Positions 35,636 through 45,615 are shown, numbered from the stretch's first letter. The stretch is 64,000 bases of DNA from Desulfuromonas acetoxidans DSM 684 (GCF_000167355.1 NZ_AAEW02000002.1:186001-250000); one strand, 5' to 3'. A program made the numbers and translations. Notes: generated from the sequence alone by a model not told the origin.

Positions 35636-36952
35636 TTAAACCATGGCCCCGTAAAACAGACCACTCAGTGTCGCCATGACAATAACCAGACAGACAAACA
35701 CCACGGTTTTCTTGGTGCCCATAACACTGCGAATCACCAGCATATTGGGCAGCGACAGCGCCGGACCAGCCAACAACAAAGCCAGCGCCGGACCTTTACC
35801 CATCCCGGCACCGATCAGTCCTTGAAGGATCGGCACCTCAGTCAAAGTGGCAAAATACATAAACGCCCCCAACACCGAGGCCATGACATTGGCCATAAGA
35901 CCATTGCCCCCGACCAGCGAGGCAATCCAGTGCGATGGAATCAATCCCTCATGGTCGGGCCGACCAAGCAGAGCACCGGCAATCAGCACTCCGTAAAACA
36001 ACAGGGGTAAAATTTTCTTGGCAAAATCCCATGAAGTATCAAACCATTCCTGCAATTCCTCATTGTCGGTGCGAGTATTGAGAATCAGACTTAAGCCAAA
36101 CAGTCCGGCAACAAAAGCGATCACAGGTTGCTCCGGAAACAGAATCGCCAGAAAGACCACCGGGATACCAACACCCATGATGGCGCTCCCTTTGACCCGG
36201 AACCACCAGACCAGGCATTGACCGAGCAACAGGCCAAAGCCACCGACGATCAACCATTTCTCCATCCAGATGGTCGCCCACAGGCCTTCCATCTGCTGCG
36301 GCTTACCCCAGTTGGCAAACACCAGAATGCCCACCATGCTGACAAAATACACGCCCACCTGCCATAACGGCCGCGCGACCTCCGGTTCAGGCATTGCAGC
36401 GGCAGCAGCCACCTTTTCCATCTCTTCGCGACGAAAGAAAAAATGCATCAGCAACCCGATCACCAGACTGAAAACCACCGCCCCCACGGCGCGGGCAATG
36501 CCCATCTCCGGCCCCAACACCGATGCCGTGAGAACAATGGCAAGAACATTGATTGCCGGTCCGGAATAAAGAAAAGCACTGGCTGGCCCCAGCCCTGCAC
36601 CCATGCGATAGATACCGGCAAAAAGCGGTAGAATGGTGCAGGAACATACGGCCAGCACGGTACCCGACACCGAAGCCACCCCGTAAGCCAGGATTTTGTT
36701 GGCTTTGGGTCCGAGATATTTCATCACCGACGCCTGGCTGACAAACACACCGACAGCACCGGCGATCAAAAAGGCGGGCATCAGGCACAGCAACACATGC
36801 TCCTGGGCATACCAGCGGACCAAATACAACGCTTCCCATAGCGGGTTTGTCGGCCACAACGATGCACTGATCACCTCAACAGGCAAGTAGTAGCACACCA
36901 AAAAGACCCCAAGAATCAGGGCCACAGATTTCCATTCACGATTCCACTGCAT
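35636..36952 (-). CDS. UPF0718 / ArsP-like permease
   Basis: 438 residues with about ten hydrophobic segments in two related halves. The first half carries AVCSCTILPLFAGIYRMGAG, with the Cys-Ser-Cys and GPAINVLA motifs of this permease family; the second half has TEVPILQGLIGAGMGKGPALAL. Members export organoarsenicals or move other thiol-reactive compounds. It is encoded after an ArsR regulator and before a mini-thioredoxin, supporting a metalloid- or thiol-stress role. Substrate not certain. Confidence 0.82.
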   Translation of the reverse strand: MQWNREWKSVALILGVFLVCYYLPVEVISASLWPTNPLWEALYLVRWYAQEHVLLCLMPAFLIAGAVGVFVSQASVMKYLGPKANKILAYGVASVSGTVLAVCSCTILPLFAGIYRMGAGLGPASAFLYSGPAINVLAIVLTASVLGPEMGIARAVGAVVFSLVIGLLMHFFFRREEMEKVAAAAAMPEPEVARPLWQVGVYFVSMVGILVFANWGKPQQMEGLWATIWMEKWLIVGGFGLLLGQCLVWWFRVKGSAIMGVGIPVVFLAILFPEQPVIAFVAGLFGLSLILNTRTDNEELQEWFDTSWDFAKKILPLLFYGVLIAGALLGRPDHEGLIPSHWIASLVGGNGLMANVMASVLGAFMYFATLTEVPILQGLIGAGMGKGPALALLLAGPALSLPNMLVIRSVMGTKKTVVFVCLVIVMATLSGLFYGAMV

Positions 36953-36987
36953 TCTTTGCTCTATCTCCTTCGGGAAAATCCCGCTCT

Positions 36988-37323
36988 TTAATCGCCGTCA
37001 CCGTTTACCAATCGCATATGCCGCAGGTGCTGCTCTTCAATCACCGCTTCGACACAGTCAAAAAAGTTCATCACACAGGGAACCGCCAAGTGGTAGAAGA
37101 CGTGGTTACCCCGTTTTTCATCACGGACAATACCGACCTGCTTGAGTTGCGACAGATGCTTGGACACCGTGGATACATCGGCTCCAACCATGGCGGTCAG
37201 CTCGTTGACACTGCGCTCTTGCTGCTCAAGCTGATCAACAATAAACAACCGGGTCGGATGCGCCAACGCTTTCAAAATCCGCGCACGAGCGTCAAACCGC
37301 TCTTTTTTGATCTGATCCATCAT
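36988..37323 (-). CDS. ArsR-family transcriptional repressor
   Basis: 111 residues, winged helix: LKALAHPTRLFIVDQL, NELTAMVGADVSTVSKHLSQLKQVGIV and KRGNHVFYHLA. There is no ELCVCDL arsenic site; Cys occurs only once in VPCVMNFFDC region (two residues, CVMNFFDC), which could sense thiol reagents. First gene of an operon with a permease and mini-thioredoxin. A perfect 16-bp inverted repeat lies nine bases before its start and is the obvious operator. Confidence 0.85.
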   Translation of the reverse strand: MMDQIKKERFDARARILKALAHPTRLFIVDQLEQQERSVNELTAMVGADVSTVSKHLSQLKQVGIVRDEKRGNHVFYHLAVPCVMNFFDCVEAVIEEQHLRHMRLVNGDGD

Positions 37324-37331
37324 GTCTTCCC

Positions 37332-37373
37332 TTTCACTGTTTGGCTATTTGGCATTTTAGCCAAACAGTGAAA
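37332..37373 (-). promoter_or_regulatory. ArsR operator: perfect 16-bp inverted repeat
   Basis: tttcactgtttggcta (37332-37347), ten-base spacer, and its exact complement (37358-37373). Immediately upstream of the ArsR start codon, so binding would block the promoter or translation. Confidence 0.7.
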
Positions 37374-37797
37374 CAGGTCAAGCAGAATCTTCAAACCACA
37401 GCCAAAATTTGCAGCGCTTCGATAAAAAATACGGCCGACAAAAAACATGAAAGAGGATCCAGCAAACACAAACAAATCACGATTTGCGTAGTAAAAACAA
37501 TCAAGCGAGAAAAAAGCCAGCCCGGCCGTTCAAAAGCACCGCACTAAAAATCCTATCATGCTGATTTTACAAAATATTTCAGCTTTCAAACTCTTAAAGG
37601 ACAGGCAAACACAAGGCGCAGCAAATACCACGTAGCGAACAGACGACAAAAACCGACTTCAGGCTCTTTGAAAATTGTCATTTTCAAAGAAAAAACAACC
37701 CCTTAGCAACAAAAAATTCTAACTTGACTGCTTAATGATACGGGAGCATGTTTAATTATAACATAAAACAAATGAGTGCACTTCGGAAGGAAAAATC
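37374..37797. other. Intergenic region upstream of chemoreceptor
   Basis: No gene seen. A hairpin tctttgaaaa-ttgtca-ttttcaaaga (37665-37690, ten-base perfect arms) lies about 110 bases before the chemoreceptor start. Confidence 0.5.
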
Positions 37798-39882
37798 ATG
37801 CTTAAGAATCTCAGTCTCGCTAAGAAACTTTCAGCCGGTTTTGGCGCCATTCTTATTCTACTCATGATGGTCGGCGGCATCTCCTATTCTACCCTCGACA
37901 CATCATCACGGGGATTCCAGGAATATCGAGCCATGGCCCGCGATACCAATCTGGCAGGACGGGTTCAAGCCAACTTGCTGATGGTTCGCATGAATGTGAA
38001 GGACTATATCATTACGGCCAGCGAAGAAGATTTTTCAGACTACGAAAAATACTGGCAAAAAACCGCTACGTTCATGGCCTCCGCGCAAAAAGAGATCCAA
38101 GTACCGCAACGTGCCGAACTCATCGACCGGATCGATGATGAACTGCAAAGCTACAACAAAGCGTTTCACGCCGTGGTTGACTATATTCACAAACGCAACA
38201 ATCTGGTCCATAACGTCATGGCTGGCCGGGCTCCGGCTATTGAACAAGACCTGACAGCGATTCTCACCTCGGCAAAACGAGACGATGACATAACCGCCGC
38301 CTATGGAGCAGCCCTGGTGTTGCGAAACTTCCTGTTGGCAACCTTCTACGCCGAAGAGTTCCTGGACACCAATAATCAAAGTGAGATTGAGCACGTGAAA
38401 AAAGAGTTCTCCGAAATGAGCACCATGCTGGAAGAGCTTGATCGAGAACTACAAAATCCTCAACGCCGTGAGCTGCTTGACAACGTGATTCGAGATAAAA
38501 AAGCCTACCAACAGGCATTTGATGAGGTAGTCACAATCATCGGCGCACGCAACACCCTGATCCATGAAAAACTCGATGTGATCGGACCGGAGATCGCCCA
38601 CATGATTGAACAGGTCAAACTGGATATCAAAAAAGAGCAGGACACTCTGGGGCCAGAATTACAAGATAAAAATCAACATGCCGTGACACTCATCGTCACG
38701 TTGGTGATTTTGTCCGTGGTCGTGGGATTCATCGCCACCGTGATACTTGTACGTACCCTCACAAAGCCGATCATTGCCGGCATCGGGCTGGCAAAAAAAA
38801 TCGCCCGTGGCGATTTCAGCGAACGACTGGCCATTGAACAGCATGATGAAATCGGCCAGATGACCCAAGCTCTGAACGATATGGCTGAAAGCCTGGCGCA
38901 AAACGCAACGGCAGCCGAACAGATTGCAGAGGGCAATCTCGATGTTGATGTCACGCTGGCATCGCCGCAAGACCAACTCGGTCTGGCGCTGCAAAAAATG
39001 GTGGCAGGGCTCAACGACAGCTTGGGGCAGGTTCAAACAGCGAGCGGTCAGATCTCCTCGGCAGCCAATGAAATTGCTGATGCCAGCCAGGCCCTGTCAC
39101 AAGGGGCAACGGAATCCGCCAGTTCCCTGGAAGAGGTTTCCTCGTCGCTCAATGAACTCGCGGCACAAACCGCAACTAATGCCGAACATTCCGGACAGGC
39201 CAACGCCTTGGCAGACAGTGCCAAACGATCGGCCGAAAGAGGCAACCAGCAGATGAGCAACATGGTCATCGCGATGACGGAGATTAACGACTCGAGCCAG
39301 AACATCTCCAAAATCATCAAAACCATCGATGAAATTGCCTTTCAAACCAACCTTCTGGCTCTCAATGCCGCGGTTGAAGCAGCCCGCGCAGGTCAACACG
39401 GCAAAGGATTTGCCGTCGTCGCTGAAGAAGTTCGCAACCTGGCGGCACGCAGCGCCAAAGCTGCTCAGGAAACGGCTGAGTTAATTGAAAGTTCAGTCGC
39501 CAAAACCACCAATGGCAGTGCCATTGCCGAGCAAACCGCTGAAGCGTTGACAGAGATTGTCAGCGAAATCGGTAAAGTTTCAGATCTGATTTCTGAAATT
39601 ACCATCGCCAGCAAAGAACAGGCTGAAGGGGTTAACCAGATCAACATCGGCATCAGCCAGATTGATCAGGTTACTCAACAAAATACCGCCAGCGCCGAAC
39701 AGAGTGCTGCCGCCTCAGAGGAGCTGTCGGGACAAGCAAGCCAGATGCAGGAGATGCTCAAACAATTCAAACTCAAAAACGTCACGCAAAAACACCTGTC
39801 GTTACCGCAAGTGTCCCACCAGGATGATTCATCAGAGCCTTCCGGCGAGTGGGGAAGCCCGGCACGACTCAAGCTCTCCTGA
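37798..39882 (+). CDS. Methyl-accepting chemotaxis protein with helical periplasmic domain
   Basis: 694 residues; ggaagg before ATG. Membrane segments at about 13-32 and 298-320 bracket a ~265-residue all-helical domain that resembles the HBM (helical bimodular) sensor of McpS/TorS. Then HAMP and the signalling hairpin with tip [20 protein letters not shown]. No CheR-binding pentapeptide at the C-terminus (ends [10 protein letters not shown]). It senses a small ligand, often an organic acid in HBM receptors, and controls CheA. Confidence 0.9.
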   Translation: MLKNLSLAKKLSAGFGAILILLMMVGGISYSTLDTSSRGFQEYRAMARDTNLAGRVQANLLMVRMNVKDYIITASEEDFSDYEKYWQKTATFMASAQKEIQVPQRAELIDRIDDELQSYNKAFHAVVDYIHKRNNLVHNVMAGRAPAIEQDLTAILTSAKRDDDITAAYGAALVLRNFLLATFYAEEFLDTNNQSEIEHVKKEFSEMSTMLEELDRELQNPQRRELLDNVIRDKKAYQQAFDEVVTIIGARNTLIHEKLDVIGPEIAHMIEQVKLDIKKEQDTLGPELQDKNQHAVTLIVTLVILSVVVGFIATVILVRTLTKPIIAGIGLAKKIARGDFSERLAIEQHDEIGQMTQALNDMAESLAQNATAAEQIAEGNLDVDVTLASPQDQLGLALQKMVAGLNDSLGQVQTASGQISSAANEIADASQALSQGATESASSLEEVSSSLNELAAQTATNAEHSGQANALADSAKRSAERGNQQMSNMVIAMTEINDSSQNISKIIKTIDEIAFQTNLLALNAAVEAARAGQHGKGFAVVAEEVRNLAARSAKAAQETAELIESSVAKTTNGSAIAEQTAEALTEIVSEIGKVSDLISEITIASKEQAEGVNQINIGISQIDQVTQQNTASAEQSAAASEELSGQASQMQEMLKQFKLKNVTQKHLSLPQVSHQDDSSEPSGEWGSPARLKLS

Positions 39883-39904
39883 TCCTCACAACCATAGGCG
39901 ACAA

Positions 39905-39940
39905 AAAAAACGGCCTTTCCCCATCGGTAAGGCCGTTTTT
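39905..39940. terminator. Bidirectional Rho-independent terminator
   Basis: aaaaacggcctt and aaggccgttttt arms between the chemoreceptor and the convergent HxlR gene, with T/A runs on both sides. Confidence 0.85.
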
Positions 39941-39970
39941 TATCTCTGCGATTTCGCTAGCGCTTGAACG

Positions 39971-40312
39971 TCAGGCGGATTCCCCCATCGGGTGATCCGT
40001 TTTGTGCTGTGCGCGACGCTGCTCATGTTTTTCACCCCATTGGCCCATGGCTCTCAACACGGGACATAAGGTTTCACCGTAGTCGGTCATCCGATATTCC
40101 ACATGGGTCGGCACCACCTGGACAATAATTCGTCGGACCAATCCCTCCTGCTCCAACTCGCGAAGTTGCTGCGTCAGTACTTTTGGCGTCACACCGGGAA
40201 TGGTTTGCAGTTCGGTAAAACGGCGCGGTTTCTTAAATAGCTGACATAAAATAAGCGGCTTCCATTTTCCTCCCATGACACTCAATGTCGTCGCCACATT
40301 CTCAATCGCCAT
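39971..40312 (-). CDS. HxlR-family transcriptional regulator
   Basis: 113 residues, winged helix: LSVMGGKWKPLILCQLF, RRFTELQTIPGVTPKVLTQQLRELEQEGLV, VEYRMTDYGETLCPVL. HxlR proteins often sense electrophiles through an N-terminal Cys; here the Cys is in LILCQLF within the DNA-binding region, not at the usual place. Divergent from the flavoprotein gene at 40482, with an inverted repeat in between, so that gene is the probable target. Confidence 0.85.
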   Translation of the reverse strand: MAIENVATTLSVMGGKWKPLILCQLFKKPRRFTELQTIPGVTPKVLTQQLRELEQEGLVRRIIVQVVPTHVEYRMTDYGETLCPVLRAMGQWGEKHEQRRAQHKTDHPMGESA

Positions 40313-40328
40313 ATCGTTTCATCTTTCT

Positions 40329-40346
40329 ACTTTCCATGAGGAAAGT
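40329..40346. promoter_or_regulatory. Candidate HxlR operator
   Basis: Perfect inverted repeat actttcc-atga-ggaaagt sixteen bases before the HxlR start, in the divergent promoter shared with the flavoprotein gene. Confidence 0.5.
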
Positions 40347-40481
40347 CGGTAGCAAAAAGTGCCTACTTGTCAGATTTTCGAAGGTTTTTTATCGTAAGAA
40401 CGCCCGTTTTGTTTTACCAGTAAACACCCCGTCACAGCAATGAGTCTTTTGCTGTTCAATTCACACCACGGAGATTAGCGC

Positions 40482-41846
40482 ATGGAGAAAGTCTGGGATG
40501 TTGTCGTCCTCGGAGGAGGCCCCGCAGGGGTTATGAGTGCATTAAAACTGGCCATGAGCGGTAAAAAGGTGTGCATGGTCGAACAAGGGCCCCAACGACT
40601 CGGCGGCACCTGCCTCCATGAAGGGTGCATGGCAACAAAATCCATGCTGAAAACCGCCGAGGTGTACCAGACCATCAAACAGGCCGAAGAATACGGCATC
40701 GAAGCAACAGCGGCTCCGCTGGACCTCCATTGCACCGTGATGCGCAAAAACGACCATCTTAAGACACTGAACAACCGGCTGCAGCAAATGGCCCTGCAGA
40801 GCGGCTTGCACATTCAACCCGGTCATGGCTCGTTTGTTTCCCCCACACGGATTGCGGTCGATGGCCCTGACGGGCACGTCGAGCTTCAGGCTGAAAAGAT
40901 CGTTATCGCCACCGGATCCCGCCCAAGAGAATTGGACGAGATTCCAATCGATGGTGCACTGATCCTGAACAGCAATCAAATGCTACAACAGACCCGCCTG
41001 CCCGAACGGTTACTGATCATCGGCGGCGGTGCCATTGGTTGTGAATTTGCCAGTATGTTTCAGGCCTTCGGTTCTGACGTGACTTTGATTGAAAGCGCCG
41101 AACATCTACTGCCGCGCGAAGACCGCGATACAGGAGAGACGCTGCAGACCTGTCTGGAACAACGCGATATTCGCGTGTTAACAGGAAAAACCATTGTCCG
41201 TGTCAATAAAACGGATACTCAGGTAGAATTGGTTTTACAAGGCAATGACCAACCACTGGTGGCCGACCAAATGCTGGTGGCAGTCGGCAGAAAGCCAAAC
41301 ACCGACTGGTTAGACCTGGCCGCCGCAGGGATTGACTGTGATGGTGAGACCATCTGCGTCAACGATCAACTGCAAACCAGCCAGCCCCATATCTACGCAG
41401 CCGGTGACGTTATCAACACCATGATGCTGGCCCATTCCGCAATGCTGGAAAGTGACATTGTCGCCGCCAACCTGCTCGGCAATAACAAAACACTGAATAC
41501 TGCGACCATCCCCCGCGTCGTATACTCTTTCCCCCAAGTGGCCGCCGTTGGCCTGACCGAACGGGAATTGCCGGAAGACAGCTATCGAGCTTTGTTTCAA
41601 CCGTTCGGTGAAAGTGCCAAGGCCCTGGTCGATCAACGTCTGGAGGGCCATATCAAGCTGTTGGTAGATAACGACAGCAACACCATTTGCGGAGCGACCA
41701 TCATCGGTGAGCACGCCACAGAGCTGATCCACGAACTGGCCCTGACGATCAGTCAGGATATCAGCCTCGGCGTTCTCAAAGAGGTGGTGCATGCCCATCC
41801 GACTCTCGCGGAATCAATTTGGGATCTGGCCCGCCATCAGGGCTAG
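40482..41846 (+). CDS. Lipoamide dehydrogenase-like disulfide oxidoreductase
   Basis: 454 residues; ggag nine bases before ATG. FAD site VVLGGGPAGVMSALKLA, redox disulfide GGTCLHEGC, second Rossmann motif LLIIGGGAIGCEFASMF, ADP/FAD motif IYAAGDV, and the C-terminal catalytic His-Glu in HAHPTLAE. All fit dihydrolipoyl dehydrogenase (LpdA). It is not beside E1/E2 genes but stands alone under an HxlR-type regulator, so it may serve a stress or detoxification role or another lipoyl-dependent system. Confidence 0.85.
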   Translation: MEKVWDVVVLGGGPAGVMSALKLAMSGKKVCMVEQGPQRLGGTCLHEGCMATKSMLKTAEVYQTIKQAEEYGIEATAAPLDLHCTVMRKNDHLKTLNNRLQQMALQSGLHIQPGHGSFVSPTRIAVDGPDGHVELQAEKIVIATGSRPRELDEIPIDGALILNSNQMLQQTRLPERLLIIGGGAIGCEFASMFQAFGSDVTLIESAEHLLPREDRDTGETLQTCLEQRDIRVLTGKTIVRVNKTDTQVELVLQGNDQPLVADQMLVAVGRKPNTDWLDLAAAGIDCDGETICVNDQLQTSQPHIYAAGDVINTMMLAHSAMLESDIVAANLLGNNKTLNTATIPRVVYSFPQVAAVGLTERELPEDSYRALFQPFGESAKALVDQRLEGHIKLLVDNDSNTICGATIIGEHATELIHELALTISQDISLGVLKEVVHAHPTLAESIWDLARHQG

Positions 41847-41863
41847 GCATGTCACTATGAAAT

Positions 41864-41909
41864 GGGCGGGCAGTCTCCCCATCCCCAGCACTGTCCGCCC
41901 GTATTTTTT
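41864..41909 (+). terminator. Rho-independent terminator
   Basis: gggcgggcagt (41864-41874) pairs with actgtccgccc (41890-41900) with one mismatch, followed by a T6 run (41904-41909). Confidence 0.75.
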
Positions 41910-42034
41910 CGCAGCATCCACCGGCGATTGAGTCATGTCTTGATGTTTCAGACCCACCAGGGAGAGGCGTCTTCACAGCCACCCCATCGCTTCAACTGCG
42001 GCGAAGTTTGCCGACAGCGCGCGGACCCGGATCT

Positions 42035-42511
42035 TTACCCTGCCTGCGTTTGCTCTTCAGTCGTTTTACCTTGGAATCGCTGCATAAGCTCTATGGCTGC
42101 TTGCAGCCTTTCGGCCAGTTGCTGATCGCTGTGCGACCGTGCCCATTCAATGCCCTGACTGGCCCTTTCTATAAAATCGATGTGCTCATGGTCTGTTGCC
42201 ATATCAACAGGCTGACCTGTCGCTACCGAAACTTTCATTGTCATCGACAAAAGGGAGCTGGTCTCATCCAGCGAGATGCGACCGTTGCGGATTTGGCGAT
42301 TCATCCAATCAACCATCTCTTGGCGTGTCATGTTTGTAAAATCCACCTGTCGTTGCTGCTCATTTAATCCCTTTGAATCGGCAGGAGACTTTGCCGTTTT
42401 AGAGCTCAGAATTGACTCAAAAGACTCTGAGCTGGAGGCGTCTTTTGAACTCTTTGCGGACTGAACGTGTTGATTCGTCCCTTGGGGGCGGCCGATGGTC
42501 TGGATTTTCAT
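42035..42511 (-). CDS. Hypothetical protein at the end of the flagellar cluster
   Basis: 158 residues from ATG at 42511 with ggagaag upstream; the longer frame runs into the repeat at 42578. The first ~60 residues are Ser/Lys-rich and disordered (SAKSSKDASSSESFESILSS), the rest helical with MTRQEMVDWMNRQIRNGRIS and RSHSDQQLAERLQAAIELMQ. This looks like a small flagellar accessory or regulatory protein, but it does not show the FlgM pattern. It follows flgL on the same strand, separated by a 150-bp MITE-like repeat. Function unknown. Confidence 0.6.
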   Translation of the reverse strand: MKIQTIGRPQGTNQHVQSAKSSKDASSSESFESILSSKTAKSPADSKGLNEQQRQVDFTNMTRQEMVDWMNRQIRNGRISLDETSSLLSMTMKVSVATGQPVDMATDHEHIDFIERASQGIEWARSHSDQQLAERLQAAIELMQRFQGKTTEEQTQAG

Positions 42512-42577
42512 GGTCTTCTCCGCATGCTTGTGGCCTGTGGCCTGTGGCCGGACGGCGCAAAATTGATGTGTTATGGC

Positions 42578-42727
42578 AGGATGTTGAAAAAGTCCCGTCC
42601 GGGGATTTCCCAACGACGCAAGCCGAAAAGGCGATTTGCGTCTTGCTCAAAAAATCAAGAACCTGAAAACCTGTCCTTGATTTTGATCACCGGTCTATGG
42701 ACTCCACAGTCTGTTTTTCATCAGCCT
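42578..42727 (-). mobile_element. 150-bp MITE-like repeat, copy 2
   Basis: Inverted homologue of 7245-7392 with the same ends (aggatgttgaaaa ... tttttcatcagcct). The central hairpin is kept although its bases differ: one A-U pair of copy 1 is G-C here, and a neighbouring G-C is G-U. It lies between flgL and the unknown gene. Confidence 0.75.
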
Positions 42728-42957
42728 GACAGGGTCAAAAGGCTGTGCTCCACGTGATAAACCATACCAGATTTCTTCTTGCATATGGACAAATCCGCTG
42801 TATTTTTCGCCGTCTTAAAATTTTATGCCGCCAGCTTCAACCGCGAAAGCAGACCATGCGACGTCCCTCTTGCAGACCGCTTTTCAACCACCTGCCGGTT
42901 TGGCGAGGTGGGGTAAAAAGTGTCGGAAAAAGTCGCTCGTGCTGCACGGCGCAGGCA
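42728..42957. other. Spacer after flgL
   Basis: No gene or clear terminator seen between the repeat and the flgL stop. Confidence 0.4.
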
Positions 42958-43842
42958 TTACATATAATCGAGTAAACTCAGACTGTTGAGCCTGGAACTG
43001 ACCGCCAGCGCCGCTTCCAGGGCTGTCTCCGCCTGGGTCATGTCGCTGAACACTTCAATCATGTCGGCATCTTCATAACGTGACAAGGTGGTTTTCATCT
43101 GCAGCTTGACCTCTTCAAGCATCGCCCTGTTGTCTTCCAGGCGGGCGTTGTCATTGCCCATCAGGCTGCGCTGGGTACGGATCTGGTCGGTGGCCGGTTC
43201 AATCGCGTCCAGCGACACCTGCAGGGCAGCCACGTCACCGGCACGCAGGTTGGCTTCGAGATCGTCAAACACGGCAAAAACGTCAACCGGGTCGGTGAAC
43301 AGCACATCGCCGGTCAGATTGCTCTGCACGGTTTCTCCGGGCCCCACTTCAACATACTTGATATCCGTGGTGCCGTCATAGCTCACATCACCGCTGACCG
43401 CATCGACGCTAAACGGCTGGGTATCGTCGGTAAACCCGGCAAACAGGTATTTGCCGTTGACCTGGGTATTGGCGACATCAACAAGCTGCTCTTTTAACGT
43501 TGCCACTTCATCCGCGTACGTTACCGCGTCGGCATCGGACAGGGACGAGTTAATTGCCGCGGTGGTGATCTCCTGAATACGCTGCATAATATTTTCAACG
43601 GTGTCGAGATAACCGTCAACAATGTCCATGCCGTCCTGAACCGTCTCAATATTTTCAATATAGCGGTCGCTCATGGTCATCTGACTACGGGCGTTTTCAA
43701 TGGCACGCACCGCAGACGGATCATCGGAGGCGACGTTAACTCTTTTTTCGGTGTGCATATAGAGCCGGTTCAGCTCGTCTTCGGCTCTGGCGATATTCAG
43801 CTGCATGCTGCGATAAACACTGGTTGTCGTCGTACGCATCAT
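42958..43842 (-). CDS. flgL: Flagellar hook-filament junction protein FlgL
   Basis: 294 residues. Flagellin-like N-terminus (SVYRSMQLNIARAEDELNRL) with KRVNVASDDPSAV, and C-terminal helix ending SRLNSLSLLDYM. FlgL (HAP3) joins the filament to FlgK outside the cell. Two bases after flgK, with a gggag ribosome site; secreted through the flagellar export apparatus without a signal peptide. Confidence 0.92.
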   Translation of the reverse strand: MMRTTTTSVYRSMQLNIARAEDELNRLYMHTEKRVNVASDDPSAVRAIENARSQMTMSDRYIENIETVQDGMDIVDGYLDTVENIMQRIQEITTAAINSSLSDADAVTYADEVATLKEQLVDVANTQVNGKYLFAGFTDDTQPFSVDAVSGDVSYDGTTDIKYVEVGPGETVQSNLTGDVLFTDPVDVFAVFDDLEANLRAGDVAALQVSLDAIEPATDQIRTQRSLMGNDNARLEDNRAMLEEVKLQMKTTLSRYEDADMIEVFSDMTQAETALEAALAVSSRLNSLSLLDYM

Positions 43843-43844
43843 AA

Positions 43845-45242
43845 TCAGGCTCCCATGGTCAGCATCGTGTCGAGCATTTCGTTAATCGCGTTGATATATT
43901 GGGCGGCGGCCCTGTAACCGGTCTGATACTGGGTCAACAGCAACAATTCTTCGTCGGTGGACACGCCAACGGCGCTATCGCGCATGTTCTGCACCTGGAC
44001 CAGAGCATCTTGCGCCGTCTCCAGCTCATACGTGTTCTGGTCAACGGCCAGTCCAACCTTGGAGGCGATCTGGCTGTAAAACTCATTGAAGGTGCTGCCG
44101 TCAACCACTTCAGCATCCTGCAGGGCAACCATCGCCAGAGTATTGGTGTTGTCTCCGGAGGAGGAAGTTGCTCCTGCCGCGACCTGATCGGTTTGCGTAA
44201 TGGCCACGGCCAACGTGGCCGCGGCACCGGTCCAGGCTTCGGCATCTGCCGCCGTCGAGGTGCTGTAGCTGAAGAAACTCACTCCGGGATTGCCGTCAAG
44301 ATCCACCCCGGCCTCGTGGACGGCATTAACCTCGTTGGCCAAGGTGTAGGCCAGACGGTCAAGGCTGTCGCGGACCTGCGGAATCTCGTTATCGCGCACC
44401 GACATGAGGCCTTTGATTTCGCCGCCGAAATCATCCAGTCCCAATTCAACGGTGGTCGCGCCCATATCCAGGCTCAGAGTGGTCAAACCATCAACCCGAC
44501 TGGAACTCATGCTGCTGGCAATGCCGCCTTCGACCAGCGGCAACCCGGAACTGAGCTGCACCGAAACCATGCCGCTGCCACCTTCATAGGTATTGATGCC
44601 GACCAGCTCGGAGAGCTCCTGCAACAATTGGTCGCGGTCATCGCGCAAGCCGTTGGCCGAGGTGCCACCGGCTTCGGTTGAGACGATGCGCAGATTGAGG
44701 CTGGCAATCTGGTCGGCCATCTGGTTGATGGTGTCCACTTCCGCCGCAATGGAAACATTGATGTTTTCCGTCAATTCATTGAGATCGGCATCCATGGAGG
44801 CAAAAGTTTTGGCGATGTTTTTCCCCATCTGGATCACTTCCTGACGTTCAACCGTGCCGGACGGCTCATTGCTCAACGCCTGCCACGCTTCAAAATAGGC
44901 ATTGATATCCGCAACCAGGTTGTCGTCGGAGATCCCAGCGATTCGTTCCAGTTCTCCTAGCGGCTCGGCCATGGCAGCCTGTTCGCCATAGTCGCCCGAC
45001 TTGTTAATCAGCTGCTTGGTGACAAACACCGACTCCTGGCGGGCGATGGCCGTGACCACGGCACCGTGACCGACAATAATGCCGTTGTGTTCGAGAGCCG
45101 GAGAGCTCGACACCTTCAAGACCTGACGTGAATAGCCTTCGGTGCTGGCATTGGTCAGGTTGTTCCCGGTGACTTCAATCCCTTTCTGACTCACCATCAG
45201 GCCGGTCTTGCCGGTATTTAATGCGCCAATCAGTCCAGCCAT
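43845..45242 (-). CDS. flgK: Flagellar hook-associated protein FlgK
   Basis: 465 residues. N-terminal rod/hook motif (TGLMVSQKGIEVTGNNLTNASTEGYSRQ) and C-terminal LTQYQTGYRAAAQYINAINEMLDT. HAP1 at the hook tip. Shorter than enteric FlgK (about 545), the difference being in the variable middle. Lies two bases after flgN, the gene for its chaperone. Confidence 0.92.
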   Translation of the reverse strand: MAGLIGALNTGKTGLMVSQKGIEVTGNNLTNASTEGYSRQVLKVSSSPALEHNGIIVGHGAVVTAIARQESVFVTKQLINKSGDYGEQAAMAEPLGELERIAGISDDNLVADINAYFEAWQALSNEPSGTVERQEVIQMGKNIAKTFASMDADLNELTENINVSIAAEVDTINQMADQIASLNLRIVSTEAGGTSANGLRDDRDQLLQELSELVGINTYEGGSGMVSVQLSSGLPLVEGGIASSMSSSRVDGLTTLSLDMGATTVELGLDDFGGEIKGLMSVRDNEIPQVRDSLDRLAYTLANEVNAVHEAGVDLDGNPGVSFFSYSTSTAADAEAWTGAAATLAVAITQTDQVAAGATSSSGDNTNTLAMVALQDAEVVDGSTFNEFYSQIASKVGLAVDQNTYELETAQDALVQVQNMRDSAVGVSTDEELLLLTQYQTGYRAAAQYINAINEMLDTMLTMGA

Positions 45243-45244
45243 AA

Positions 45245-45595
45245 CTACACCCTCCCTGACAGTAGAGGCCGCAACCCGTTTTTGGGGCTGACGTGACCAT
45301 CGCTGCCGTATTGCGGATAACGCGGCTTGAAATAAAAAGAGAGACAGCGCTGCACTCGTGTGCCGGCACTCTCAAACAACCGCGCATTACGTCGATTCTC
45401 ATGGGCGATCTGCTGTAACAGTTTCAAGCGCTGTGGATTGTCTTCAACGGGCAACTTATTGATATGTGTCAGCAACGACATTTTCTCCTGTAACAGTTGC
45501 CTCAGCTCCTCCATATCGAGACGGATGGCGCAATCGCGTTCGCGCTGCAACAATGCTTTCAACTCTTCCAGACGATTATTCAGCTCACAGCCCAT
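45245..45595 (-). CDS. flgN: Flagellar export chaperone FlgN
   Basis: 116 residues, helical and charged (LNNRLEELKALLQRERDCAI, LRQLLQEKMSLLTHINKL), in the expected position just before flgK. FlgN holds FlgK and FlgL before export. Identification rests on size, helix pattern and context, since the family is poorly conserved. Confidence 0.78.
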   Translation of the reverse strand: MGCELNNRLEELKALLQRERDCAIRLDMEELRQLLQEKMSLLTHINKLPVEDNPQRLKLLQQIAHENRRNARLFESAGTRVQRCLSFYFKPRYPQYGSDGHVSPKNGLRPLLSGRV

Positions 45596-45615
45596 GGTCT
45601 TATCCTTTTATCCGA

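Noticed and set aside
42525-42550. tgtggcc tandem repeat
   Set aside because: Only about three short units; too brief to suggest a phase-variable or CRISPR-like array.
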